Shown: piece by piece, positions 22,476-34,072 of the stretch
How the letters are laid out: every line of letters starts with the position of its first letter
How positions within the stretch are numbered: position 1 is the stretch's first letter
Origin: Strongylocentrotus purpuratus
Lineage: Eukaryota > Echinodermata > Echinoidea > Camarodonta > Strongylocentrotidae
Length of the DNA: 64,000 bases
Reading direction: 5' to 3'
Assembly (NCBI RefSeq): GCF_000002235.5
Contig: NW_022145609.1
Span: forward strand, 5,525,214-5,589,213
Notes under the pieces: generated by a model
Seen by the model: the letters and a program-made list of their open reading frames with translations, nothing else
Database searches by the model: none
Told to the model about the DNA's origin: nothing
Made by a program: the position numbers and the translations under genes

Positions 22476-25400
22476 TTTTATTTACCCAGGGTAGCCACTT
22501 CAGTTATATAACTGCTCTTCCAGCGGGCCCTGCATAACATCATGTTACTATTACCCTTCTCCAATCTAATATGCTGAGCACCTAGCTAGAAGGCAGAAGG
22601 TCCCATTGTTAAAAGTCTTTGGTATGACTCGGCCGGGGATCGAACCCACGACCTCCCGTTCATGAGGCGGACGCTCTAACCATTGAGCCACCATGCCCGG
22701 TTCTTTTATTTTTAATTTATTTAAGGTTAAGGTTAAGTATACCTGAGAAGAACAATTATGTTTTGGTATGAAAATTGTTAGATAACGCTTTGCTAATGAT
22801 ATTATCAGGGACTTATCAGAAATAATTTAGAGATGCCCATCTGTTAAACAAGTTACCCATTGCATCATCCATTGAAATAGGCAAATGTTATCATTACACA
22901 TTAACCTTATCTATTTGCTTCATGCAATTAAACAAGTTTCTTACTTTAATAGGTGGAGGGGATGGTGTGTTGAAAGACAATGTCATAATCTTCAAATCAT
23001 TCGGCTATATTTAATTTGAACAATCACTAGCTTTTTTATGACTTCTTTGTGTACATTTTTGTTCCATTTGCACACATTCAGTCTCCAGCAGTTGATGTCG
23101 TAGCTATAGGTCTCGCTAACGGAAAGATCATTCTGCTCAACATCAAGTATGACGAGACGATCGTGACTTTCACCCAAGACTGGGGACCTGTCACAGATAT
23201 TGCCTTTCGCACAGGTACTTTTTTCTCTCTCCTTACATACATACATACATACTGTATTTAGATATTTTCAATCTGTGGACTATAGACACTTAGTGTGTGG
23301 CATGCATTGTTCTTCATTATATACTGTACTTTTTTTTCATTCCTCATTTCTCTTCTCTTTCTCATTCTTTTTGTCTTGTGACTGAGAAAATATTCTCATT
23401 CTAAATATTGTATGGCGAGTGAATTTTATTATGTATGCTATTATTTCAAAGGTTACGGTTGCCATAGTTCCCCATCTGTTTTACATTGTCAGTGATGTTA
23501 CTTCACAACTGCAATGCATTTAGATTTTACCAATTCATTACCTTCCTAAACACTATTTAGTTGTGTCCAAGGGGTTGCGCCCACCTCTCCCCCATTTTAA
23601 GAACCACTGCACTAAGTCTGTTCACTCCTAAAACATTTACATAATTTTTGGACGACTCCTCATAAAGCTATGAATTCACCTTTTAAGCAACCAAGTTTCT
23701 GTTTAGCATCAAGCATTCATGTAAACAAAGTGTCTTTTAGTTTCAATCTTGTCAAATGTGTGTGTTGCTGTCCAGTGAGCAGCAATATCTAATTTTTCTT
23801 CAATAATGATAACTTTCTCTCCCCTTTCTCTTTCAAGATGGCAACCCTATCATGGTGACTGGTAGCACAGCAGGACATCTTGCCATCTGGAACCTTGAAG
23901 AGCGCCGCCTACAGGCCCAGATGAGAGATGTTCATGCCGGAGCCGTGGCCGCTGTTTCGTTCCTCACCTCTGAGCCCATTCTTGTGACCAATGGTGGTGA
24001 TAATACTCTCAAGGTGGGTTTGTAAAGCTCCTGATGTGCCATGAAATTGGAAAGAAATGTCTTGTTTTGTTATTCATTTAACATCAACTTTAGCTAGGCC
24101 ACTAATAAGGGTCACTTCCTCTCTGGCTGCAACCTACCAAGCAACTTTTATATTGTTGTACCAATGTATATACATGTATTCTATTATTTTCATGTAACAA
24201 TGTATAGGTCTATGTATCTATGTTATTTGTTAATTGCTTTAGTGAAATAAAATTGAATTGAACATAACGATCTTTGAGTGTATAGGAGGAAATTTAAAAA
24301 GAGACTGTGATGGATATGCAAATATTTTATGAAGAGTTTATGGTGTGCTTTCAGTTTACTACACTGCATTAGAATTATACATACATGCACACGTTTCTTA
24401 TTTCCGTCTCCCTAAAATGAAGGTATGGATATTTGACCAACCTGATGGAAGTGGACGAATCCTGAGACTGAGGAAAGGCCACAGTGCTCCACCAACCTGC
24501 ATCAAGTATTATGGCAAGATGGGCAAAAACATTCTAAGTGCAGGTTGGTTCAGATTGTGTTTTTGTCACTAAAACGTTATGCTGATGGTGAGGATGATGA
24601 TGATGATGATTTGGGTAACTTTGGAGGTGCATAGAGATGTTATTTCATGACATATTATGCGCTATACAAGAACTGACCTATTATTATTGTTATTATTATT
24701 ATTATTATACCATTCTATATTGGTAACAGTCAATAGAAATGCAGTAATATTCTTTTTTTACCTTATGAATTCATAGTGATACTGAAGATTTTCAATTCCC
24801 AATTTTGAAAGCTTCCACTATCCTTTATGAAAAGGACATTGATATGTTGCTATTTAAAAGAATCTTCTTCTGGAGCAATGAGGGAAGAGTGATGGAAAAG
24901 AAGAGAGTTGATGATGATGATGACATTTTAATTCATTGATAAGGTCAAGATGGTACACTAAAATCATTCTCCACGGTCCATTACATGCACAACAAAGACC
25001 TCGGTGCGGCAGCCTATGACGAGGCACTCGTGAAGAAGGAAGATATACAACTAAGGAAAGAGAAATACAAAAATGCTGATAAAATGAATTGAAATTAATT
25101 ATTTTGCATTTTGTTGATTGATCAGGTCAAGATGGTACTCTGAAATCTTTCTCCATGGTCCACGACAAGCACAACAAAGATCTTGGTGTTGCAGCCTATG
25201 ACAAGGCACCAGGGAAGAAGAAGGACAGTAAGAAAGGATGGAAACACATGAGGCCTATCACATGCTTTGCTGCAGGTAAGGTCAAAGGTCGACCCATGAC
25301 ATGGGGACTCCTAATTCTTCACGAGGAGGTCAAGTTAATAGAAGCAAAAGTTCCTTGGTTATTAATAAGATATTAATAATAATAATAATAATAATATGAC

Positions 25401-27081
25401 AAATTTATATAGCGCTTGTGACAAATGTTTCAAAGCGCTGTACATGTACACAAATCAAAATTACTTCAAACAAAAAATCAATATTACTAATTGAATTAAC
25501 ATTACTCAATTATCAAGAAAACAAAATATTACTAACATAACTTCACAAATTATCATTATTTAAATTAACAAGATCAAATATTTCTAACATAACTTAACAA
25601 ATTAACATTACTTAAAAAAATTACCAAGAAGTATTGGCGAAGTTTTTCATTTGTATTGTAAGTGGTGTGTTCCATGTTATAAATATGTACTCAGTAATTA
25701 TGACACTGATTTATGAGATTTCTTGTTATCACCATAGACATTCTTAACATTTTTTATTACTGTATAAGCCACTGTTTTTGCATATAGATATCTTTGTATA
25801 TGACAGTGACACAAATATTTTTGTGAATTGTACTTTTCACAATAAAGTTTTCACAATGATAAGCCTGGCCACTTACACATATTTTAATATATGCACTACC
25901 ACCTCATCTTATGGACTTTCAAGAATTGAGATATCACAACAATCCTTTGAATTTGCAAAAAATAAACACCCTTGCAGAAATGACTGCTTATACATGTTTT
26001 TTAAACTCCACAATTATTTTGGAGGACTATTTGTGAAAAGTATATCAGAGTTGAAGAAAACTATTTTTGTTACTTCTGTAGAAACAAGTCGTGAGAGTGA
26101 CTGGGATGGTATAGCAGCCTGTCATCAGGGTACATCCATGGTGACAACATGGAACTACCAGAAGAGCAACATGGGCAAACATAAAATCAAACATGATCGC
26201 TTCAAAGGAGTACCGGGTGTCCAGGCAACGGTAAGGGCTCTTGGCCATTTCCAGAGTATTTATTGGGCTACAGATTGAATCCCTTGAATGTCATATTATT
26301 TGGGCGTATATGTTAAGTATACTTTGTACCTGAGATCAAACTTGACTGTTACAGACCATTCTTTGTTTTGATAGTCTACAAAAGCAGTCAAAGAGTTAAG
26401 TCTCCTACCACCTCAAACTTAAAATGTCATTGGCTTTATACCTGTTACTTTTGGCTATGGTATTGAAATGGGTATTGCATAGGATATCTGCGGCATGATG
26501 GCTTGCTGATCAGACTCATGTATTAAAGTTCTTTTGAAGGGAAAGAAGGCATAAGGGAGACCTCACAATGTTTTCTTGAGTGGCATCATTGCATTTTGTT
26601 GAGGAGTGGAGTATGGAGAAATTACCACTTTATAAATAAATTTGGGGCTATACTTGTGGCTGGTATTAGTTTGACCAATTATATGCAATTTGTGAAAGCA
26701 TGAAATGATAAATGAGTTTGCTTATGCTTTAATATACAATTGTTGTATCAAATGCTTGGCCATCCTTTCAAAACCAAGATTACTAATATCCTTTTTTTGT
26801 TGTTCAGGCTGTGGACATATCATCATGTGGTAACTTCTTAGCCGTAGGCTGGAGTACTGGAGATGCAGACCAATACAACATTCAATCAGGGATTCACAGA
26901 GGGACATATGGTGATCCTAAAGGTAAGGAGGCCCTCTCTTCCTTAATTGTTCAGTCTTGGTGAGAACAACCGGAGATTTTATCATTCAATTTTCAATTTA
27001 TTACAGTATCATCATCACTGTCATCATCATCGTCATCATCGTTGTCACTATCATCATTGTTATCATCTTCATCATCATCTT

Positions 27082-27153
<72 letters not shown>

Positions 27154-30100
27154 TACTGTCATCTTCATCATCACTATTTCCACCCTCACCACCACCATCA
27201 TTACAACCTTCATCCTCATTGCTATGTGCATCATTATCATCGCCATCAGCATCATTAACCATCATCCCCACTATCTTTACAATGTTTATCCTCTTCATCC
27301 TCTTTAGTGTCATCATAGCTTTGTCACCAAAATTACTACACTAACAAGCTGTATCAATATTTTTCAATCACAACAGCTTCCTACCTCTTGCACCAAATTT
27401 GAATAATTAATAATCTCTTTTCTTCTTGCTTCTTCTGAATGCAGCCCATGATGGTGCAATCCGTGGTCTAGCCATCAACGGTCTCAACCAGGTCGTTATC
27501 ACCGGGTCAGCAGATTGTCAGCTCAAGTTCTGGCATTTCAAGAAGAAGAATCTCCTTCAAAGTTTAGAGTTTAGTCTTCCCATTAGTCAGCTCCTCCTGC
27601 ATAGAGAAAGGTATGCCTTCAAATCTGTTTGATTCTGATATATTATCAAATTAGTGTGCAGAATAAAGAGGAAGACTACAGACAAATGTCTATGTTTTTG
27701 TATACAGTCTTTCACTGACCTTTGTTATCAAATTATTGTTTTTGTATGGCAATATTAAAAAACAACTATAGTATAGTAAATTAACAAACTAAGTAACTTT
27801 AAACTTTTCTTTTTCAACCTATCTTTATGGATGCAAAAATTGAACCTGACAATGATTTGAAAGCTTATTTACCCAACATGCATTGTACACAAATTTTCAA
27901 GCAGCTAATGAGAAATGATTGTGACACTCTTGAGAGCTTCAGCTGAGAACCAATAGCACAGATGGGGTCACCCACCATTGTCCTTTTGGGGCCATGAGAT
28001 TTCAAAGTAGACTAGCCCATTGGGGTTTCACTTTAAAACTAAATTGGATGTGGTTTATTCATCACTGTAAAGGAGGGGGGGTGCCAAAATATACCCTTAG
28101 ATTTATTTTCTATAAGTAATGTTTTGATGTTTCTTGAAAGCGAAGTATGGCCTGTGATCGTAGTATTGACCTTTTACATATTCCATTCTTGACTTCCTCC
28201 ATAGTTCCATGTTAGCTGTTGTGACAGACGACTTCACCATCCATGTAGTTGATGCAGATCTCAAGAGGGTTGTGAGAAGGTTCTCTGGACATCATAACAG
28301 AGTCACAGACCTGGTAAGTAAAGCTCAATAGATACATGTATAACCTTGAACAATCTTGTGTGAGTAATGATGTATGTAAGTGTCATTTCTCTAAGTACCA
28401 CTCATAGGACATTTGGTATCTGAAGGTTAAGCTGCCCCTTTTTGCTTCGTCTCTCATCAGTTCGAAATAGAAATAGGAATGTACAATACAAATTTAATGT
28501 GGTATTAGATAGGTACTGATAGAAAGGAATTCCTTGAATGCTGTGAGCACCTGAGTTGGTAGCATAGCAGGGCCAGGATAATATTGGCGAGCCTTGAGCA
28601 CCATGCATGTTGAATATGTGTGCTATAAAAATATCCAATATTATTATTATTATTTGTCAAAATCTACCATATGGACAGACTCATGATTAACTGGACACCC
28701 ACAAATCTTTGATAGTTGAGATGAGCTTTAATACCTGTGGATCTGGATTGATGAAATAATACATTTTGTTTCTTTCTTTCTATCATCAGGCATTTAGTCA
28801 AGATGCACGATGGCTCATCACATCATCCATGGACTGTACAGTAAGGACATGGGATCTTCCTACTGCAAAGTAAGTCATCCAAAGCAGTGCTACACATTCA
28901 ATACACTATACTGATATCCAATAAAAAGCAAAGGTACCACTCAAGTAACCTTGTTAGTTTTGCACTGATGATTATCATTTGATTATTACATTAATCAACC
29001 AGTCCTGATATCTATTTGAAGATTTTTTTTTTTTGAGCAGAAGGCAGTCATTTAGATTAAGAATGCTATAAAATATAATTGTCTTGAAGTAGTTCATTGA
29101 TTAGCAACATTACAATTGATTGGAAGTATATGATAGCCTATAGATGTAAAGAATTAGGTATTTTATGAATAAATTTAATAATATTCTTTTATCTTAGGTT
29201 TTCAGAATATTCATAGTGAGCATTATGATAATAATAAGAAAATTAGATCGATTTACATAGTCCAGCTTATATATAAATATACTTCACTGCGCTGATGTAC
29301 ATATATGTAAAAATCTTCAAATGATGAAATTTATCTTTATTCTTCTCTTTTAACCTCATTTTCTGTTTATTTTCATTTTTTAGGTTAATAGACTGTTTCC
29401 TTGTGGATGAAGCTGTTACGAGCGTCACACTCTCACCAACCAATGACTTTCTAGCTACCTCACATGTTGACGATCTAGGCATCTATTTATGGTAAGAAAT
29501 ATCACAACCTTGCATTCTATGCTTGTATTACAACCATATCTATCTCAGCTCAAAAGCACCAATAAGTCATTGTAATGCTTTTCTTTTTGTTGCGCTTTTT
29601 TTTTTAACCTAGAGATTCTAGCTTTCCAATAATATGTATAGTTTACTCCAATATAAGCCATTTAGATAAAAACAATTGATATATATTCAGAGAAATTTAC
29701 AGATGACTATGGTAAGTCCATGCTGAATTGTTGATGTACATAAGTTATTTGAATATTTTTAATGTTTCCATTTCAATAGCATGTGCAAGGTGACTGGCTA
29801 GAATGCTGGGATGGAGGGTGTGTGGGGGGACATGGGTAATAATCGTATGTCAAACAATTAGAAACATCTGTATGGATCATTAGACAAATGCAACTATTAT
29901 CATTATTGGGGTGTTTTAGTGATGATTTAATTCTTATTTTCCTCAATGTCAGGTCCAACAAGACCCTGTACAGCCATGTGAGCATAAGACCTCTACCTGA
30001 TGACTATGTGCCTACTCTCATCAGCTTACCCGGGACTAGTGCTGAGAAAGGTTAGTTGAATCCCCTTCTTTATTACTTATTTTTTCCTAAGATTGACTGA

Positions 30101-33100
30101 TTTTAAAGAATAAATAGGAGTCATAGCTTGAAAAGAGCAATTGTTACTCATAAAGAGTCATTCAAATAAATTTTACTCACTGAATCATTTTTGTTTGATT
30201 TTGTTTCACAACTTATTTACTTCCTCCAAATTTTCAGAATGCACAATTATCCTTGTTGAGATCACAATAGACAATTCAGATTAACTTTTAGACATCATGA
30301 TTAGTATTCAAAATCACCTTTTACCCTTGACCAATATCAACTTTAATCTAAGTCTATGGAAACCGGGTTATACCAATATTTAACTACATTCATTAGTTCA
30401 GTTCATATTTGTTTTCATTCTAACCCACTGAAGGTCAAGCTACTGGAGTGGATGTTGAGGCTGGAGATGAGAAGATGGAGGAGGAGGATGAGGAAGAAGA
30501 GAAGGAGGAGGAGGAGTTGATGGAGTTCAAATCACCAGATCAGATAGGAGAAGAATTGATAACCCTCTCATTGCTTCCTAATTCAAGATGGCAGAGTCTT
30601 ACTCACTTAGATCTTATTAAGGTCAGTATGGGGAAAGAGTTATGACAGCAAATGCTAGAGGGAGGAATGGGGTAGAGAGAAGGGAAGTAATGTAACCCTT
30701 CTTTCATATTTTACTACATGTATGTTTCTCAAAAATATTTTTTAATTTTTTCTTGAGACTCTCAAATGGAGATCGTGGAGGGCGTATAATTCGAAACCCC
30801 AAATTACATCAAAAGTTAAATCTAAAGAAGTATGCTAAAACCAAGATAGACTCCAAAGTGTGAACATTAATTGCCCTCTTTGAAGTGATCTTTATGAGAT
30901 GTTTTCTTACAAATGTAATGTATTCATGTATTTTTTTTATGCCGTTGTCCTAGCTTTATACTAGTTGTCTTGACGATAACTTTGGCTAAATGTTTCACAG
31001 TCCTTGTTATTTTTTATTCTTAATTGTTATTTGTAAACAGAAAAGGAACAAGCCAAAACAACCACCCAAGGCACCCAAGGCAGCTCCATTCTTCCTACCG
31101 ACAGTAGCAGGTCTTACACCCAAGTTTATAGCCAGCTCTGATGAACAGACAGATAAGGTAAGAACAGGTGCTTCTTGACTTATAATTACGGAGTCACAGC
31201 TTCATGAATTGAAGTGTAATTTGACTGAGAGGGTGCATGCTTCTACATGTATGGTTGTAAACATAATAGAATCAATGTTAATAACAAGGTGGAACATGTT
31301 TAGTCTCTGTTAGCACACCAATATTTCATTAACGGTGTGTAACGGTGCGTTTGTCAGCGACTATGATATGATATGTCATAGGAACTATTTTTGTTTTGTT
31401 TTTTTATTTGACATGTTAGGGTTATTTGCCAAAAACAAGAAATACAAGTGTATTACAGTATACCTTTAGTATATGAAAAATTATTGTGTTACTCTTGTGC
31501 ATAATGTTGATTTTTTTTTTTGTGTGTGTGTGTCCAATCCTTTTTAGTTAGTTAGTAACTATGAATTTAAGCTGTCTGCATCAGACATTCACTAATATAG
31601 ATAGCTAAATACATTGTACTTCAACATTCCACCTTTGGTCAAATAAAATGTGTATTTTGTCATATGTTCATAAGATATGGTTATCATGACTCTGTAACTC
31701 AAATTTGGCAGCTGATGTGTATGTTGCTTGATTTTTCAATGTTTTTATTTGATTTTCCATTCTGCATTTAGCCATCATCTCACGTCCTGAACCTGTCCAA
31801 CATGGAGATGAAATCTGACCTGTGTGTCCTTCTTGAGAAAGGGACTTCCCCTGAACATTGTGAGTACATCATTCATGAGGCTTAGTGGAGCATGTGACTT
31901 AGATGAGTGGAGAGAGAGATATGAATGGTGGTGGTTATTTTACCTGGCTGCTAAGAAAGCATAAATGCTTGTAAGTAAGCAACCAGAAGGCCGACAGCTT
32001 TAGGTCCTCTCCGAGGGACCTGGTAATGAGGATTAATGTCTTACCAAAGGGCACTAGCGCATCGCCTTGGTTTCGAACCCAGGTCATCGGATTACTAGAC
32101 CACTGCTCTACCGACTGAGCTATCACGCCTCAGAGTGTAATGTAGATGCAGAATCACATTGGAGTAAGAATGCACTGGAGTTCTTTTATCATCAATCTTA
32201 ACTTGAAAGTTGCTGTTTATAAAACAGCTGTGATCATTATTATTGTTGTTAATCTTTCATATTGAAATTAAGATATCTCTCTTAATCGATTAAGAGCAAT
32301 TATGGGGAATGTTTTCTTTTTATTGAAAACCGTTCTTTGTGTAACTGTACTCCTATTCTCTCTATTATCTAAAGGGTATATTTTAAAAGGTATGTAGAAG
32401 TATGAATGGTAGGTGTTGTATGTTCTTTTATATATGTTTCTTGTGGAGCAACATAGGGAATAGACAATGTTGCCATGACTCCTTAATACAGCTTTCCCCC
32501 TCTCTTTTCGCATATAACTATTCATACTTTGAGAAAGGCTCCTCTCTTGAATGCTCCTCAGGAAGTGGAGAATGTGCATACATTGTGTGCACTGTGCAGG
32601 CAAGCCTGAATCCAATGACCAAGGTTATTGTGTGTCTGTAAAGCGCTTAGAGATATCAGGGATACATTAAGCTCTACATAAATCTCGAATGTTATGATAT
32701 ATTTCTCATTGTTGGATTTGCCTTGTTGGTATTTTTCAGATGATGCGGTGCTGAAGTTCCTGAAGACCATGTCTCCATCTCGTATTGACATGGAGTTTAG
32801 ATCATTGGATCCCGTAGGAGGTGGTTCTGTGCTGGCTATGAGGCAGTTCATCTCATTCCTTCACTACTCCTTGACTACAGGCAGGGACTATGAACTCATA
32901 CAGGCATATCTAGCCCTCTTTCTCAAGGTAATACTTAAAGCCTGTCTGCACTAGTTTAGCCAGGGGGTATTGGACCTCCTTGTATGGTCACTGACAGGTG
33001 GTTATCTCATCAAATAAGCTCTCAATTAACATTTAAAAAGGGGACTATGGGAGACCAAAGGTTACTGATTAGGCATTGTTTGTTATATAGAGGGTGCAAG

Positions 33101-33909
33101 TAGCTACAAGTAGTGCAGTGGGGCTTTAATAGATACCCTCATCTCTGGCAGTCTTAGGACGTATTTAAGCATGCACTAATCTTGCTCTGTTTCTGAAGAT
33201 TTGGCATGTATTGGAAGTAATCAAATGTTGATTGCATGGAATAATATACATATTTGTGGACCATTTTTTCTTTAATAATATGAAATGACAGATACCATCA
33301 ATGATCTGCATGGCATTGCAACACATTTCCTGTGGTGCAACCACATTTCTCGCGCTCTCACATTGTTATTGTGTCAACCTCCAAACCAGTCTACCAATAT
33401 TATCGTGAGATCTTGTATGAGGTCATTTAGGGATACTCCATGTTGATTCTGTCAATTGCAGATATTTGGCTGTGATCAAAGTTACTTTCATCCGGTAGAA
33501 ATATTACAATTGGCTGCAAGAAATTTCACTTACAAGTCATAGTTTGTGAACTCCTTTCTTTCTTTTCAGAGCATGCACCTGACTACCATGTGTTTATACA
33601 TTATGCTTTATGCTATTCTGGTCTTTGCTTCATGAATGATGGTTAAAATGTAAGGAAATGACCAATGTACGCAGATAATTTGAACCTCATACACCTTCAG
33701 TAATACATTGCACCGTCCTAATATCCTCTCTCTGTATTTCTGATTGTTATCCCTCTCAGCTTCATGGTGCCATGATTGCAAGAGAATCAGACTTAGCAGA
33801 GGAGCTCTCCTCACTCGCACAGATACAGGAGTCGTCATGGTTACGCATCCAGAGACATTTCGACCAGAGCCTGTGCCTTGTCAAATACCTCAAGAGTGCC
33901 AAAATATAA
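15118..33909 (+). CDS. WDR36: WDR36 / Utp21, WD40 protein of the SSU processome (22 exons)
   Basis: Exons: 15118-15270, 18955-18982, 20532-20632, 21131-21248, 21718-21850, 22290-22344, 23082-23214, 23838-24013, 24423-24543, 25126-25275, 26082-26230, 26808-26922, 27445-27610, 28205-28313, 28790-28869, 29384-29491, 29953-30050, 30434-30621, 31041-31157, 31772-31859, 32740-32927, 33760-33909. All have GT..AG introns and matching phases, giving 907 residues, close to vertebrate WDR36 as recalled. Matches include IFAGFRSLGF (start), VDVVAIGL, QDWGPVTDIAFRT, ESDWDGIAACHQG, SHVDDLGIYLW, AYLALFLK and the C-terminal Utp21 domain (about 690-907). Residues 1-660 hold tandem WD40 repeats; an acidic Glu-rich insert lies near 670-690. 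Family role: the UTP-B subcomplex in the nucleolus, needed for 18S rRNA processing. Exon 2 is a 28-nt microexon. Confidence 0.95.
15715..16180. mobile_element. Non-autonomous DNA element with ~130-bp inverted arms
   Basis: The ends are inverted copies: CAGTAGGGGCGCTGGTCCGA at 15715 and its complement ending at 16180. Imperfect similarity continues for about 130 bp, down to a shared TCGGCGC. The element is flanked by ATAGA at 15710-15714 and 16181-16185, a 5-bp TSD. It has no credible ORF. It lies in WDR36 intron 1. The superfamily is not assigned: CAG termini recall hAT, but hAT makes 8-bp duplications. Confidence 0.8.
16293..17459. mobile_element. Non-autonomous TIR element, copy A (1167 bp)
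   Basis: Termini are TAGGCACATTCATG and the inverse of TAGGCAAATTCATG, a 14-bp TIR with one mismatch. The flanking 7-bp TSD CTTATGT is at 16286-16292 and 17460-17466. A second copy at 17579-18752 is highly similar end to end. It encodes no recognisable transposase. A 7-bp TSD does not settle the superfamily; 6-7 bp is reported for Dada and 8 for hAT and P. Confidence 0.85.
17579..18752. mobile_element. Non-autonomous TIR element, copy B (1174 bp)
   Basis: Same termini and body as copy A, in the same orientation, but with its own 7-bp TSD CCATTAA at 17572-17578 and 18753-18759. The two copies are therefore separate insertions rather than a segmental duplication. Small indels and substitutions separate them. 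A minus-strand open stretch at 17944-18174 reads protein-like but is interrupted in copy A, so it is not called as a gene. Confidence 0.85.
19440..19562 (-). repeat. Degraded SINE body, headless
   Basis: The sequence aligns by eye to the body of the SINE at 31933-32132: the ACCTGGCTGCTAAG-like, GAGGGACCTGG-like and AATGAGGATTAA blocks occur in the same order. The tRNA-like head is missing. Confidence 0.5.
19832..20462. mobile_element. Non-autonomous hAT-like element (631 bp)
   Basis: The ends TAAGGCTGTG and (inverted) TAAGGCTGCG form a 10-bp TIR with one mismatch. An exact 8-bp TSD GTACATAT lies at 19824-19831 and 20463-20470. Eight bases and a YARNG-type terminus fit hAT. Subterminal CGAGTA/CGAATATTCG motifs occur near both ends. 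The interior is T-rich low-complexity sequence, (TTTTTGAA)n and long T runs, with no transposase. It lies in WDR36 intron 2. Confidence 0.85.
22429..22700 (-). repeat. tRNA-derived SINE with (ATT)n tail
   Basis: On the minus strand the head near 22700 reads like a tRNA: A box TGGCTCAATGG (22680-22690), an anticodon-arm-like stretch, then B box GGTTCGATCCC (22636-22646). About 160 bp of body follow, then an (ATT)n tail seen as (AAT)n at 22429-22472. It lies in WDR36 intron 6. Confidence 0.8.
24150..24262 (+). repeat. LINE-type 3' tail
   Basis: A T-rich segment with TGTATGTAT-like motifs ends in AATAAAATTGAATTGAA, matching the tail near 1640. It is probably a 5'-truncated non-LTR copy in WDR36 intron 8. 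Confidence 0.4.
24944..25092 (+). pseudogene. Decayed duplicate of WDR36 exon 10
   Basis: The segment follows an AG (24942-24943) and translates GQDGTLKSFSTVH, then HNKDLGAAAYDEA, parallel to the true exon 10 at 25126. Similarity fades after about 30 codons. The copy then reads a Lys/Glu-rich stretch into TGA at 25090 and has no donor before it. Its STVH agrees with human WDR36 as recalled, whereas the used exon has SMVH. It could be a relic or a poison exon; retention together with exon 10 would end translation early. Confidence 0.75.
25370..25445 (-). repeat. (AAT)n-tailed SINE/LINE fragment
   Basis: (AAT)n is followed by TTATATAGCGC. In reverse this is the common ending GCGCTATATAA-(ATT)n of metazoan short retroelements. 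Similar endings occur near 37373 and 55417. Confidence 0.45.
27003..27256. repeat. (ATC)n microsatellite
   Basis: About 250 bp of ATC/ATT trinucleotide repeats in WDR36 intron 12. They generate open His, Ser, Ile, Asp and Met frames that are not genes. Confidence 0.85.
28545..28665 (+). repeat. SINE-like fragment with ATT tail
   Basis: The segment ends GTGCTATAAAAATATCC followed by (ATT)n, the same kind of terminus as the other ATT-tailed repeats. An upstream GAGTTGGTAGCATAGCAGG resembles an eroded A box. Confidence 0.4.
31933..32132 (-). repeat. tRNA-derived SINE
   Basis: The minus-strand head reads GCGTGATAGCTCAGTCGGTA with A box TAGCTCAGTCGG (32111-32122). The B box is GGTTCGAAACC (32069-32079). 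A ~130-bp body continues to 31933. It lies in WDR36 intron 20. A tRNA gene is unlikely because the acceptor arms do not pair. Confidence 0.8.
32580..32695 (+). repeat. SINE 3'-end fragment
   Basis: The segment contains GTAAAGCGCTTAGAGATATC and ACATAAATCTCGAATG. These follow the pattern GTAAAGCGCTTAGAGA..CTATATAAAT common at the ends of tRNA-derived SINEs. Confidence 0.4.
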
Positions 33910-33956
33910 TATAATATAGTGGACAATAGAAGAATTCATGATAAACTTTGGACCCC

Positions 33957-33962
33957 AATAAA
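33957..33962 (+). promoter_or_regulatory. WDR36 poly(A) signal
   Basis: AATAAA lies 48 bp after the WDR36 stop codon; no other canonical hexamer is nearer. This implies a very short 3' UTR. Confidence 0.65.
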
Positions 33963-34003
33963 CGATAGTTCCATATGTGCTTCTTATTAATTATATACAG
34001 TAT

Positions 34004-34072
34004 GCTGAGAGCCAGAAGGGTGTTAATGCTATTTATTTTGTGGTCTATTGCCTAACGCCCTTTTTGTTCAGC
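34004..34072. repeat. Short hairpin repeat, relative of 2401-2457
   Basis: Arms 34004-34029 and 34050-34072 are imperfect inverted copies (GCTGA..AAGGG..GTTA..GC). The left arm region matches 22 of 28 positions with 2395-2422. Confidence 0.5.

Noticed and set aside
25778..26278. 166-codon plus-strand frame as a separate gene
   Set aside because: Only 26082-26230 is coding (WDR36 exon 11). The rest is intron read through.
26947..27344. Overlapping open frames rich in His, Ile, Ser, Asp or Met
   Set aside because: They are readings of the (ATC)n microsatellite in WDR36 intron 12.
32060..32132. A true tRNA gene
   Set aside because: A and B boxes are present but the acceptor stem does not pair and a SINE body follows; the same holds for 22636-22700 and 52583-52670.
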